Below, piece after piece: positions 37,901-51,202 of a stretch of 64,000 bases of DNA. The position numbers were made by a program, and so were the translations under genes. Source of the DNA: Leptodactylus fallax (lineage: Eukaryota; Chordata; Amphibia; Anura; Leptodactylidae); assembly GCA_947044405.1 (NCBI GenBank), contig CAMRHE010000457.1:546001-610000 (forward strand), in the 5' to 3' direction. The first letter of the stretch is position 1, and every line of letters starts with the position of its first letter. The notes under the pieces are model-generated. The model was not told the origin of the DNA. It saw only the letters and a program-made list of their open reading frames with translations, and did no database searches.

Positions 37901-38266
37901 ACATTTGAATTTTGGGTTGCATCCCCCTTTTTTGGTCTTGTTATGCTATCTTTGACTATTGGGGTTTCCAGTCTATGATGTGCAAATGTTAACCTTGGTT
38001 GGATTCAAATCCAGATTTCCATTTCTGCATGGTAACCCTGCTGACCACTGTACCACTGTTCCTCTTTGCCACTTCTTTTTTTTTTCTATGAATAACCTTA
38101 CTTTAAGATATTGTAAACTTTGCCACTTTCTTTGTAACCCTCCTCAGTCTTTACTTCCTCTTCCAGTCGCTTCCTCTTGCTTAAAACCCCCACAAACAAT
38201 ATAGAGATACAGAGATTTCTGCAGAAGATTCCTACATGCGGTCCTGATTGTCCTCAGCCATCTACA
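34911..38266. other. Intergenic sequence between genes 2 and 3
   Basis: Holds dispersed repeats: 35051-35767 starts TAGAGATCAGC and ends GCTCATCTCTA (a hAT-type MITE with internal insertion), 36320-36400 and 37100-37280 contain poly-C and GGGGCC-rich stretches, 37690-37920 is AT-rich repeat-like sequence. No exon or RNA gene recognised. Confidence 0.4.
38150..38266 (+). promoter_or_regulatory. Putative promoter and 5' UTR of gene 3
   Basis: TTACTTCCTC (38151-38160) and a second GCTTCCTC a few bases later are ETS/PU.1-type elements; 38200-38266 matches the 5' UTR of gene 2. No TATA box at the expected distance is obvious. Confidence 0.35.
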
Positions 38267-38303
38267 ATGAGACTTTCCATCCTGCTCCTCTGTTACTTCC
38301 ACG
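38267..38303 (+). CDS. Gene 3 leader exon (signal peptide)
   Basis: ATG at 38267 in the context TCTACAATGA encodes MRLSILLLCYFH and ends CACG followed by the donor GTAAGA, phase 1. The hydrophobic run and position fit a cleavable signal peptide completed by the next exon. The start is supported by its conservation, together with the 5' UTR, in gene 2. Confidence 0.75.
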
Positions 38304-39441
38304 GTAAGATAGACATCCGGGAACTTTACATGTTACATATAATATGCTGTATAAATACCGATCTAGGGTTAATGGTTTGCTGGAGAGGAGAGAAAAGGAT
38401 TCTTATACATAGCAAACATGTTTCTCCTCCAGCTACAGAAATATAAGGTCTTGGTATTAAGGTCTTTCTTCAATGCAGCTAAGACATTCTGTTGTACTGC
38501 AAATTGCTAAATTTTTCTTGAGGCTTCAAATGAACTCTCAGAAGATCAAGTACATTTTATAGGGGAATGTATTTCCTTTATTCTCACTTCATGAGAAGAA
38601 TATTGTTTGCGGATGTGTGGTACCGCAATGGGGGTCACGTTCACCCCATCTAACCCAAAATTGTATGTAGTCAGGTGGTAGAAGTCTTTTTCCCATCTTT
38701 GAGCGACAAGTGAATCTGGTCCTCTGGAAAGGTCTTATTTACAATATTCTATTTAATAGGGCAGGGGATGTCTATGCAATAATGTAGCTCACACTTCAGG
38801 GCTTATATAGCTCTACCAAGAAGTTTGCCGAATATACTACTGGCAATAAGTTGCACTATGGATGCTTCAAGTTGGCACCTACGCCTTGTATTGCACCTGG
38901 AAGCGTTTACTGCAGGTACAGTAGAGGACACAGCTGCCATTTTGGAACAGCTATGGAGATTCTGTATCAGTGCATGCACAATATGGGAATTAAGGGTCAT
39001 GTTGAGGCACCTAAGGATACTCGGCTCATTGTTACTTGCAGCACCTAATTCAATGGAGCAGATTTATCAAGACTTTCTTTTTATTCTATGTAAATGTTAA
39101 TACACACAGCATGCCCTTGCCTCTTACCTTATCGGAAAATGGTGAGGGTGGTACAAACTTTTGGCATTGGAAAAGACAAAACCCCTAGTTTGTGACATTT
39201 TTATACCTCAAAAGCAGTGTAAGAAGATGATGAGTCTTCCCAAAGGGTATTAAGAGATTTAGATAATCTAGATGGTGATGGTGTCTTTTTAAGGTATAAA
39301 TCAGTTTTGAATGCTTTGGTATAGCCACACATTATATCAGTGATCAAACAACTACATTGTGATGTGCCCTATAGAGATGAGAAAAATGAAATAATATAAA
39401 TATTATATATAATATAAAACAACATCACTGTATATCATGAC

Positions 39442-39832
39442 AAGTGATGAGCGAATTGATTCTGCAGAAGTGGAATTCGATCCGAATTTCAGGAAATCTT
39501 CGATTCTCCACGATTCCGGATTTCCTGATGCTTTGCGGTAACGAATATTTAGTAAGGACCTTTGTGACATCAGACGGTCACATGATGTTCTCTAGTGATG
39601 TGATTGGGTAGGCGTGTCTTTGCTTGTTAGCAGATCCTTCCACATGAATAAAACTTGTCCGTGCTGGAGAGAGAGTCATGACTGCGGCATCCAAGGGCTT
39701 CTGCCATTTTGCCGCCCACCCCGGCTCTCTGCAGCCTGGAAATAGCTGTTTATTCGCTGTGAAGTAATTCGGATCGAAGCAAATTTTTTTTTGAACTTCG
39801 AATCGATTTTTTGAGAAATTCGCTCATCTCTA
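39442..39832. mobile_element. hAT-type MITE, target duplication ATCATGAC
   Basis: Ends GTGATGAGCGAATT and inverted AATTCGCTCATCTCTA; the 8-bp direct repeat ATCATGAC lies at 39434-39441 and 39833-39840. Located in intron 1 of gene 3. No coding capacity. Confidence 0.8.
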
Positions 39833-40010
39833 ATCATGACCCTGAACTAACAGACCATATCTAATAGATTACATGTACACTAAAGCTGTCCCTTAAACTG
39901 TGGTTGTGCTCAGTGTTTTGTAGATACACTGACCTTTGGGACCCACATCAATTGTATAACACTGTATATTGGTATGTTATAATTCATCCTCCTCTGTGTT
40001 TTTGTTACAG

Positions 40011-40391
40011 CGACTTGTTGGACATTGGGATATTACTGTGCTTGCCAACCAAAAACTCTCTACGTGAAGGAAGGAGATTCAGTCACCATCCCGTGTACAT
40101 ACAGCTCTCCTGAGTACCTGAGAGGGAAGTCACAGATTATAGTAACTTGGGGGGAAGCAGATGGAACGTACTGCACCAGTATCAAGAAAAACATCACAGA
40201 CAGATCTGGTAATGTAATAGATGAGTATAAAGATCAGATCTCTACAGTCCACCATCCTGGTAACCAGACAGCGTCTATCCTAATCCGAGGACTGAAAGCG
40301 TCAGATGGGGTCACTTTCTGCTGTAAAATAAAGACATCTACAATAAAATTCTTCTGGTTTGACTTGTATGGGACATCTCTGACTTTTGCAG
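40011..40391 (+). CDS. Gene 3 exon: PILR-like V-set Ig domain (type A)
   Basis: 381 bp, between TTTGTTACAG and GTAAAAAT, phase 1, same length as the gene 1 copy. It encodes TCWTLGYYCACQPKTLYVKE, B-strand VTIPCTYS, tryptophan in IIVTWGEADG, the ASDGVTFCC motif and TSLTFAG. NITD and NQTA are glycosylation sequons. Additional cysteines at the N-terminus (three within the first ten residues) could support disulfides to the neighbouring domain or a partner chain. PILR-like ligand recognition is inferred from family resemblance only. Confidence 0.8.
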
Positions 40392-41204
40392 GTAAAAATA
40401 CACTTTATATAATACTGTAATACCAGGCCAATGTATATATGAAATATATACGACATTCATAAATAGACACATCAGGTTTTCTATTGGATACTTTCATAAA
40501 TATTCCACATTTTTCTGACTTTTATTCCTGTGGGAGAGACCCAAGAACACCTAAACACCAGACTCTGCGTCACACCACCCCACAGGCACAGCACTACAGC
40601 AATGGCAGCCACCACACAACCCCCCACCGCGCAAACAGATCTCAAAAAGTTCACCTAACCATATGGTCTCAGGTAGATTATGTAGTCTCCTGGGTCGAAG
40701 GGGAGGAGTGCTGGTTCCAAGGCAAAATAAAATATAAAACAGAGAAAAAAACATACACCAAAAGTGAAGAAAAACTGCACATAGATATATTTCAATATTG
40801 ACTTTAGGTCAACATATAGCAGCAACATTAAGAGGCAGAGAAAGAAAACCCTACTGTGGTCCCTGTACTGTAATAGGGATGTTGCTGTTTAGCACCCCCA
40901 CCCAGTAGAGTAGGGACCCAGTATACAGAGGTCACCGTGAAGTCACCAGTGGACTTCTGCAACTAGATCAAAATGCGTGGGTATAACTTCCAGAGTAGCA
41001 GACATGGCAGCTGATATAGAGGTCACACAACTATGGGGCCCATTTCCATTGAGACCTACGGTGCAATTAGTGGTAATTATGTATGATGGGAGCTGATGTG
41101 GAAACCTGAATGGGACTGTATTAGTTTCATGGGACATCATAAAACCTTTATGTGACATCATTACAATTACTTTCTTTATGTGCTGTGATGTCACAGTGTA
41201 TACA
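40392..41204. other. Gene 3 intron, no recognised content
   Basis: Short open frames near 40484-40801 have low complexity and no domain. No transposon ends were found. Confidence 0.4.
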
Positions 41205-41641
41205 TTGATTTTTTATGTGCATTATCCCTTTGCTATAATGTCATAGAGGATATTATCCCTGTACTGTGACATCGCTATGTTTATTGCCTATGTACTGTGA
41301 CATCAATGTATTTATTATCCCTGTACTGTGACATCACTGTGTATATTATGTCTGTGCTGTGACATCACTGTGTATATTTTCTCTGTACTGTGACCTCACC
41401 ATGTTTATTACCTATGTACTGTGACGTCACTGTGTTTTTAACCCTGTACTGTGACATCACTGACCTTGTTGTCCCTGTACTGTGACATCACTGTGTGTAT
41501 TATCCCTGTACTGTGACATCACTGTGTGTATTATCCCTGTACTGTGACATCACTGTGTGTATTATCCCTGTACTGTGACATCACTGTGTGTATTATCCCT
41601 GTACTGTGACATCATTGTGTTTATTATCTCTGTACTGTGAC
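41205..41641. repeat. 31-bp minisatellite, left part
   Basis: Tandem units CTGTACTGTGACATCACTGT plus GTGTATTATCC. Each unit carries TGACATCA, and one at about 41422 has the full CRE palindrome TGACGTCA. The array is interrupted by the hAT-type element and continues at 44665. Confidence 0.95.
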
Positions 41642-41859
41642 CAGGGCCGGTTTTAGACAAAGTGGGGCCCTGGGCAAAATTAAAAGCGGGCCCCAAATGC
41701 TGATATGCAAACAACACCATCGTCTTCCAGTGGCAGCCCCTATAATAGCACCTCCTTTCTGCCAACAAAAAAGTAATAAGCCCCATTTTACCACACTCAA
41801 TTCAAATGAGCACCTTTGTGCCACCTAATAGATTTTTGCACCCAGTCATCAGTTATTAT

Positions 41860-42350
41860 AGCGCCTCCTTATAAATAATAGTCCCTGCTTATAAATAATA
41901 TTACACCTTTATCAGTAATAGATCCCTTATAAATGATAAATAGTGTCCTGTATCAGTAATATTCCCCCTTATCAGTAACAGTCACCCCGTAAAAATAATA
42001 CTGCTCCCTTATAAATAATATATTACACCTTTATGAGTAATAGCGCCCTTATAAATGATAAATAGTGCCCTGTATCAGTAATATCCCCCTTATCTGTAAC
42101 AGTCACCCTGTAAAAATAATACTGCTCCCTTATAAATAATAGTCCCCATTATCACTAATAGCCCCCTTTATAAATAAGCCCACTTAACAATTATACCTCC
42201 CTTCTAAAAAGTTCCCCTCTTATAAATAATAGCTCCCCCCTTGTAATGGATGCCTTATATATAATAGTTCCCCCTTATAATAACCCCCTCATACCTAAGT
42301 TTCCCAATTATATATAGTAACCCACCCTTATATATAATAGTTCTCCGTTA
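41860..42350. repeat. AT-rich repeats inside the hAT element
   Basis: Irregular repeats of TTATAAATAATAGTCCC and variants; similar sequence begins in the truncated copy near 50280. Confidence 0.7.
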
Positions 42351-42659
42351 TACAGTGTCGGATTGAAGGGCCTTAGGCCCACCAGAGGAACTTGTTCTGG
42401 GGCCCCACCCAACAGCTTCCTGCTAATAGCCTACACCACGGCTCCTTCCCTGAAGTCTTACATATGTGCTGACTATCTGGTGTTACTGAGTATGTTCCCA
42501 GTATAGTCAGCCCCTATAGTACTGTGCAGGCCCCAATAACTCCAGGGCCAGTTCATGCACAGTACTGTATGGGGAATGACATGGCCATGGGGCACTACAC
42601 GTATGTGCAAGATTATAGTGAGGGAGCTGTGATGCAGACATAGCACACAGGGCTGCCAG

Positions 42660-44130
42660 CAGGAATTGTGAGCCCCTCCCCCACAGTATAATGCTCCACA
42701 TGGTATATAATGCTCCACAGTATAAAATGCTCTCCTGAGCCCTCCAGTTTCCCCACATGGTATATAATGCTCCACAGTGACCCCACACAGTATAAAATGC
42801 TCCCCTGAGCCCCCCATAGTGGCCCCACATGGTATGTAAGGCTCCACACAGTATAATACTCCACAGTGGCCCACACAGTATACTACCCCTTAGTGGCCCC
42901 AGACAGTGCAATATGCTCCCCAGCAGCCCCACACAATATAATATGCTCCATACAGTATAATATGCAACCCACAATGCCTCCCCAGTATAAAGCTCCAGTG
43001 GCCTAACACAGTATAACATGCTCCATAATGACCTCCGCACAGTATAATATACTCCCCAGAGGGGTTCCCCCAGTATAATGCTCCACAGTGGTCCCCCACA
43101 GTATAATATGTTCTCCACAGTCCCCCCCGGTATAATGCTCTACAATGGCCCCACAGAGTATCATATGCTCCCGAAAAGCCCCACACAATATAATACACTC
43201 CACAGTGGCCCCACACAGTATAACAGGCTCCCCACACTGTCCCTTCCCTCAGTATAAAGCTCCACAATGGCCCATAGTATAATATGCTCCCCAGAGGGCC
43301 CCCACTAGTATAATGCTCCACAGTGCCCCTCCAGTATTTTGCTCCACAGTGGCCCCACGCAATATATTATGCTCCCCAGAGCGTCCCCCCAGTATAATGT
43401 TCCACAGTAGGCCCCACGCAGTATAATATGCTCCCCAGAGGGCCCCCTAGTATAATGCTCATTAGTCCCCCCCGAATAATGCCCAACAATGGCGCCACGC
43501 AATATAATATGCTCTGCTGATGGCCCCCCCAGAATAATACTCCACAGTGACCCCACTCAGTATAACATGCTCCAGAAATGGCCTCCACACAGTATAATGT
43601 ACTGCCCAGAGAGGTTTCCCCAGTATAATACTCCACAGCGGCCCAAAACAGTATAATATGTTCTCCAGAGCCCCCCCCAGTATAATGCTCCACAGTGGCC
43701 CCACACAGTATAATATACTGGGGGGCCCCTCTGGAGAGCATATTATATTGTGTGGGGAAACCATGGAGCATTATACTGGGCGGGGCTCTGGAGAGCATAT
43801 TATACTGTGTGGGGCCACTGTGGAGCATTATACTGGGGAGGGGGCCCTCTGGAGAGCATGTTATATTCTGTGGGGCCTCTATTGAGTATTATAAAGTGGG
43901 GGGCTCTGGAGAGCATATTATACTGTGTGGGGCAACTGTGGAGCATTGTACTGGGGGGCCCCTCTGGAGAGCATAATGCTCCAAAGTGGCCCCACATAAT
44001 ATAACATTATCTCCAGAGATCCCCCCCTCCACATTATAATTTTCCACAGAGGCCCCACAGAATATAACATGCTATCCAGGGGGCCCCTTTCCCAGTATAA
44101 TATGCTATCCAGAGGGGCCCACCAAGTATA
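42660..44130. repeat. Internal tandem array of the hAT element
   Basis: Roughly 35-40-bp units built from CAGTATAATATGCTCCCCAG and CAGTGGCCCCACA; from about 43730 to 43970 the units run in the opposite orientation, so the array contains an inversion. The many long open frames here (both strands) are repeat artefacts. Confidence 0.85.
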
Positions 44131-44664
44131 ATGCTCCACAGGGGCCCTACAGTGCTATTATTATATTATATTCTGTGGTCTCTTCAGACCCCAGAGTATA
44201 ATAATCGAAGGCCGGGGGGAGGTGAGGGAAAATAACAAACAGTTATACTCACCTTGTTCTTACCTCTCCTGGGCCTCCTCGCGCTGCTCCGCTATCCCCA
44301 CTGGCTTCCTCTTCTATGCGGCTGACGTCACGCGTTGTGGACGTCACCACTGAGGCCTGTGATTGGGCCTCAGCGATTACGTGAGGCAGGCTCTCAGCAC
44401 ACCCCACGTGATTGCTACGGCTGAGGCCTGGCCTCAGCGGTGGTGTCCGGAACGCCAGAAGATGACGTCGGACGCCAAGGACAGGTGAGTAAAAATGTTT
44501 GTTATTTTTACTCACCACGGAAAGGGGCCCTGCCTTTCCGTTATTGAGTTGTCCGGGCCTGACTCCGGGATCTGGAGTCATCAGGTTCCGGATCCCGGGG
44601 GCCCCTTTGGGGACGGGGCCCTGGGCAATTGCCCAGTTTGCCCCCCCCCGTAATGCTGGCCCTG

Positions 44665-46190
44665 ACTGTGACATCACTGTGTGTATTATCGCTGTACTGT
44701 AGCATCACTATGTGTTTTATCTCTGTATTTTGACATCACTGTGTGTATTATCTGTACTGTGACATCACTGTGTGTATTATCCCTGTACTGTGACATCACT
44801 GTGTGTATTATCTCTGTACTGTGACATCACTGTGTATTATCTCTGTACTGTGACATCACTGTGTATATTTTCTCTGTACTGTGACATCACCATGTTTATT
44901 ACCTATGTACTGTGACGTCACTGTGTTTTTAACCCTGTACTGTGACATCACTGACCTTGTTGTCCCTGTACTGTGACATCATTGTGTGTATTATCCCTGT
45001 ACTGTGACATCACTGTGTGTATTATCCCTGTACTGTGACATCACTGTGTGTATTATCCTGTACTTTTTACATCACTGTGAGTATTAGCCCTGTACTGTGA
45101 CATCACTGTGAGTATTATCCTGTACTTTTTACATCACTGTGAGTATTAGCCCTGTACTGTGACATTACTGTGTGTATTATCCCTGTACTGTGACATCACT
45201 GTGAGTATTAGCCCCGTACTGTGACATCACTGTGTGTATTATCTCTGTATTGTGACATCACTGTGTGTATTATCTCTGTATTGTGATATCACTGTGTGTA
45301 TTATCCCTGTACTGTGACATCACTGTGTGTATTATCTCTGTATTGTGATATCACTGTGTGTATTATCCCTGTACTGTGACATCACTATGTGTCTTATGTC
45401 TGTGCTGTGACATCACCATGTTTATTGCCTATGTACTGTGACATCACTGTATTATCTCTGTACTGTAACATCACTGTGTGTATTATCCTGTATTTTTTAC
45501 ATCACTGTATTACCCCTGAACTGTGACATCACTGTGTATTATCTCTGTACTGTGACATCACTGTGTATATTTTCTCTGTACTGTGACATCACCATGTTTA
45601 TTACCTATGTACTGTGACGTAACTGTGTTTTTAACCCTGTACTGTGACATCACTGACCTTGTTGTCCCTGTACTGTGACATCATTGTGTGTATTATCCCT
45701 GTACTGTGACATCACTGTGTGTATTATCCCTGTACTGTGACATCACTGTGTGTATTATCCTGTACTTTTTACATCACTGTGAGTATTAGCCCTGTACTGT
45801 GACATTACTGTGTGTATTATCCCTGTACTGTGACATCACTGTGAGTATTAGCCCCATACTGTGACATCACTGTGTGTATTATCTCTGTATTGTGACATCA
45901 CTGTGTGTATTATCTCTGTATTGTGATATCACTGTGTGTATTATCCCTGTACTGTGACATCACTGTGTGTATTATCTCTGTATTGTGATATCACTGTGTG
46001 TATTATCCCTGTACTGTGACATCACTATGTGTCTTATGTCTGTGCTGTGACATCACCATGTTTATTGCCTATGTACTGTGACATCACTGTATTATCTCTG
46101 TACTGTAACATCACTGTGTGTATTATCCTGTATTTTTTACTTCACTGTATTACCCCTGAACTGTGACATCACTGTGTATTATCCCTGTAC
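44665..46190. repeat. 31-bp minisatellite, right part, with higher-order duplication
   Basis: Continues the array of 41205. A block of about 695 bp (from about 44858) recurs from about 45553 with the same variant units (CATGTTTATTACCTATG, TTTTTAACCC, ACCTTGTTGTCCC), so whole blocks were duplicated. Confidence 0.92.
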
Positions 46191-47342
46191 TGAGACCCTT
46201 CTATAGGCTCGATCTTGTTCTGGGGATGGCTATTAATGGCAAAATGGACCCTGGGAAAATGATCCCTCAGTCAAGATTGACTGAGGTATCAGGATTGTTA
46301 ATGTGGGCGTTGCTGCCAGGACTGTATAATTCTCCATCTGGGCGGCCACCATATTTAAACACCCATCATCTGCTGCACTATTATTATTACGGCAAATGTT
46401 GGGAAAAGGTTAATGTTAAAAAGTGTTAAAAAATAAAAGTGACAGCACAGAGATGAACTTGCTGCAATGGACTGCGGTTGTCACTTACTCTTCAGGTTTG
46501 TAACCTCCAGCATATCAGTTGTTGCTGCAGGTTTTATGCGTTTCATTCACTGGCAACAACTGGAACATCATGGGTGCAATGTAGTGCATCTGGTTTAGGT
46601 CAAAATGTTTTGACTTGCTAGACGTGTGTGTTTAGATGCTCAGAAAAAGAGGCGTGGTTTAAATGCACCAAAATTGTTTCGAAAAAAATCTAGATCAAAG
46701 TAAGGCTAGGTTCACATCTGCATAGGAATCTCCGACGCAGATTCCGCCTAAAATCAGCGATGAGAAAAGTTCTGCAAGGAGGATTTTTCTCTTCACTGGT
46801 TTCAGTATAAAACTGGCAGAATCCCGGCGGACCCCATTATAGTCTATGGGTTCCGCGGGCAGGTTCTCCAATTTTGGGTCCCAACCAACGGACAGCCAAA
46901 CGCTAGTATTAACTTAGCACAAATCAACTAAAAAGTGGTATAAATGTAGACTAGGTCTAAAGATATTCCGGATTTATCATCCAGCATCAGTCACTGTGAT
47001 GAATCTGGTGAAACATCAGAGCGCCTGTCTACAGTTATACTGTCTATTAGTAAATCTGGGTCACAGGACGGGGACATTTTGGCCCAACATTTTTTTGCGT
47101 CCGTTATACTGGGAATCTGTGCAAAATCCTAAGCGGCATAGATCCCATTCTGATGCATGGGAGTACATCTTATTTACGAAAAGGTCGGAGCCGCTTGACA
47201 AATCAGTCACACTTTGCACTTGTCTGGCCTTTTATTAAGACAGGCTTATGAGGTCTACCACAATGTGCAGTGTTGGACTAAGGTGCCAAGGATCCACCAG
47301 TAAAATTCTTTCTGGGGGCCACTATATGGCTGCATGCAAATA
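46191..47342. other. Gene 3 intron with dispersed repeats
   Basis: A GCTAGGTTCACATCTGC element near 46704-46900 is related to 23390. No exon recognised. Confidence 0.4.
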
Positions 47343-48276
<934 letters not shown>

Positions 48277-48733
48277 TTTTACTTGCACTCGCTTGCAAAT
48301 TTCTTCCCTTGCTGCCTAGCCCTTGCCTTTGATTGTTTCTGCTATGGGGCCCTGTTATTAGCCTACTGCCTGGCCCTTGCCTTGAACTAGGGCCATCTTT
48401 GTTGCCACCCAACAGAAGGACTCAGGAAGCCGAAAAACCCTGCTATATGATCGGTGATTGGGCCTTGCAGTGTGATTGAGAAGATGTGGCCCAGGAGGAA
48501 GGATATTGGTTTACCTGACTCTGCAGCTAAATGTTATCTCTAATGTCCAGTGTGTCCACAGTATATAAAAATAAACTGGGTAGTTTTTATCACATACATT
48601 ATACAAAGATAAAACATTCTGCAACATGTCTGTTGTGTGTAGCCACTGTCATAATATTATCTTTCAGTGTTGCCCAGACTTTATTAACTATATATATTAC
48701 ATGTACAGTATACCCTATGTCTTCTGTTTATAG

Positions 48734-49075
48734 GTGGGAGATGGTTATCTCAGGTGGAGGAACTGATGGCTGTCCCAGGAGAAGAGATGATCATCCCGTG
48801 TTATTACCCATTGAAGACCCTGGGAGAAGTTCAACAAGTGACCTGGTATACCACGGATAGTAAACTATGTAGCTATAATAAGAACAGGATTATATACACT
48901 TGGAGCCCAACACATGTAGGAAATACATCTCGATTTTCACTGGTGAACTTCCCTGAAGATGTGTCTCTGTGTATACTCAGCGTTCTGAGAAATGAATACT
49001 CCCAATTTTGTTGCCGTGTGACCACTAGTAATGGTACAATGGAAAGCAGATATGGAACAGAGCTGACCTTCACAG
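48734..49075 (+). CDS. Gene 3 exon: PILR-like V-set Ig domain (type B)
   Basis: 342 bp between TGTTTATAG and GTAAAG, phase 1. It encodes GRWLSQVEELMAVPGEEMII, the B-strand PCYYP, QVTWYTTDSKLC, then NFPEDVSLCILSVL, FCCRVTTSNG and RYGTELTFTG. It is clearly the paralogue of 13693-14028. NTSR and NGTM are glycosylation sequons. An additional cysteine in SLCILS is not shared with gene 1. No disruption seen. Confidence 0.8.
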
Positions 49076-49269
49076 GTAAAGATTTATTAGGTGTAGTAAT
49101 TGGGGAATTGATAAGATTGGTTTTTCGTGGGGTAAATTAAAACTTCCTCCCAACATGAATATGGACAACTATGTAACTAGAGAATGACCAGCCTCTTATT
49201 TTATATAGCAGAACCATAAATACAGGGTGTGCTTTAATAAGATACTTTATAAGGACCAAAGTGCCAAAT

Positions 49270-49665
49270 CTCATAGGAACATAGTGTAGAATACTCTTAG
49301 GGTTCCTAGCAACCTATGTAGAAAACAAAGTGTAGAGCACTCTTAGGGCTCCTAGGAACCTATCTATAAAACATAGTGTAGAACACTCTTAGGGCTCCTA
49401 GGAACCTATCTATAAAACATAGTGTAGAATACTCTTAGGACCCCTAGGAGCCTATGTAGAAAACAGTGTAGAACACTTTTAAGGCTCCTAGGAGCCTATC
49501 TATAAAACATAGTGTAGAATACTCTTAGGGCTCCTAGGAGCCTATCTATAAAACATAGTGTAGAACGCTCTTAGGGCTCCTAGGAACCTATTTATAAAAC
49601 ATAGTATAGAATACTCTTAGGGTTCCTAGGAACCTCGCCATGAAACATAGAGTAGAATACTGTTA
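49270..49665. repeat. Minisatellite, about 47-bp unit
   Basis: About eight units of ACATAGTGTAGAATACTCTT plus AGGGCTCCTAGGAACCTAT. In the intron between type B and C exons of gene 3. Confidence 0.9.
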
Positions 49666-50052
49666 TACATATAAGGAGTTAAATGCCTGCAGCAGAGCAG
49701 ACTCACTGACTGAACCTGTCTTATATGTTTATCTTTGTCTGTTTATACAATTATATTCTAGCACTACTAATCTGCCTGTGTATTATTATTTCTTTATTCT
49801 CTCTAAGTCTTCCTATAACTATTGCTCAGTTTTCTGACTTGTGCTGCCTATAGCCTAGCTAATAGCTATGAGATAAAACACAGATGTGTTTGCATGTCCA
49901 CCATTACAGCATAATAACGGTTGGTCACAAGTGCACAAGCTTATAAAGTCCATATGACATCAGCACAGAAAGGCCTACCTATTACTGTACTGTATATTGG
50001 CTGAGACAGACAAATGTTGCTATCACGTGATGTATGAGTCATTGCACACATG

Positions 50053-50905
50053 CAGGGCTAGTTTTAGACAAAGTGTGGCAAAATTAAAAGCAGGGCCCCA
50101 AATGCTGATATTCCAACAATGCCATCATATTCAGTGAATTAAGAAGGCAGTATAGTACTTCCAGTGGCAAGCCCTTTAATGCCTCCTTTCTGCCCCCAAA
50201 ACAGTAATAACACCCCCCCATTCTCCTCCACTCAATTCAAATAACAACTTTTGCACCCCCTCATCAGTTATTATAGTGCCTCCTTATAAATAATAGTCCC
50301 TGCTTATAAAGAGTGCCCTGTATTAGTAATAGTCCCCCCACAATGCATAAGAATAAGTCTCACAGTATAATAGGCTTCCCACACTGCCCCCAGTATAGTG
50401 GTCCACAGTGACCCCACACAATATAATGTACTCCCTAGAGTGCCCCCCAGTATAATGCTCCACAGGGGTCCCACACAATATAATATACTCCTCAGAGGCT
50501 ACCCCAGTATAATGCTCCCCGGTGGCCCCACACAATATAATATATTCTCCAGAGGGTCCTCCCAGTATAATGCTCCACAGTGGCCCCTTCAAATAAATTA
50601 TATTCCACAGAGCCTCAAGTTGTTTCAGGCAAACCCCTTAAAATTTGTTTTGATGAATATTCGTGAGGTTCGGCCCGTTCATTTCAGTGTTATCATTATA
50701 CTGTGGGGTCCCTTCAGACCCCAGAGTATAATCAGAGGCCCAGGGGAGGTGATGGAAAATACCAAACAGTTATACTCACCTTGCCGCATCTCTCCTGGGC
50801 ATCCTCTCGTTGCCACGTTATCTCCGCCATCTTCCTCTTCAGGTCTACAGCTGACGTAACGCGTCCTGGACGTCACCACTGAGGCCTCAGTGGTAACGTC
50901 CAGAA
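50053..50905. mobile_element. Truncated copy of the hAT-type element at 41642
   Basis: Begins CAGGGCTAGTTTTAGACAAA, passes through the same TATAAATAATAGTCCC and CAGTATAATGCTCCACAG repeats and the CAGACCCCAGAGTATAATC segment, then loses similarity before a right end. No 8-bp duplication can be found because the right terminus is missing. Confidence 0.75.
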
Positions 50906-51202
50906 CACATGACATCAGCTACAGTCCAGAAATGGGCAAAAGATGACACCGGATCAGACATTCTCCAAAATGTTATAAGTAGAAAAGACAACTTGTTCCA
51001 CAAAAACAATGCTTTACACAGCACCACACACAGAAATATTAAGATTACAGGTGTTAGAATATGAAAATGTATTAAATCATAACAAAAACTATATACATTT
51101 GGTCTCACTGTGATCGTATTTACCTGCTTTGTGATCAGAAATGGATGGGAAGGTGGGAAGAGTTTTGGATTTGTAAATTTGAAATGTATTCTATTTTTCC
51201 AG

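Larger units (their letters stand above)
41642..44664. mobile_element. hAT-type non-autonomous element, 3.0 kb, inserted in the minisatellite
   Basis: Ends CAGGGCCGG and inverted CTGGCCCTG, with 8-bp direct repeat ACTGTGAC at 41634-41641 and 44665-44672. Removing the element and one repeat restores an intact 31-bp unit. It has no transposase and contains its own tandem arrays. A truncated relative lies at 50053-50905. Confidence 0.87.

Noticed and set aside
38851..39048. Open frame ending DTRLIVTCST, like the J-end of a V domain
   Set aside because: Only a few residues resemble the V-domain end; no V-set cysteines, tryptophan or splice acceptor fit upstream. Chance or an unrecognisable relic.
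42473..44139. Many overlapping long frames on both strands rich in Tyr, Cys, Gly and Ile
   Set aside because: They are translations of the short tandem repeats inside the hAT-type element and repeat in all frames.
41205..46190. Possible CRISPR-like array
   Set aside because: Units are contiguous without distinct spacers and the genome is eukaryotic; it is a minisatellite.
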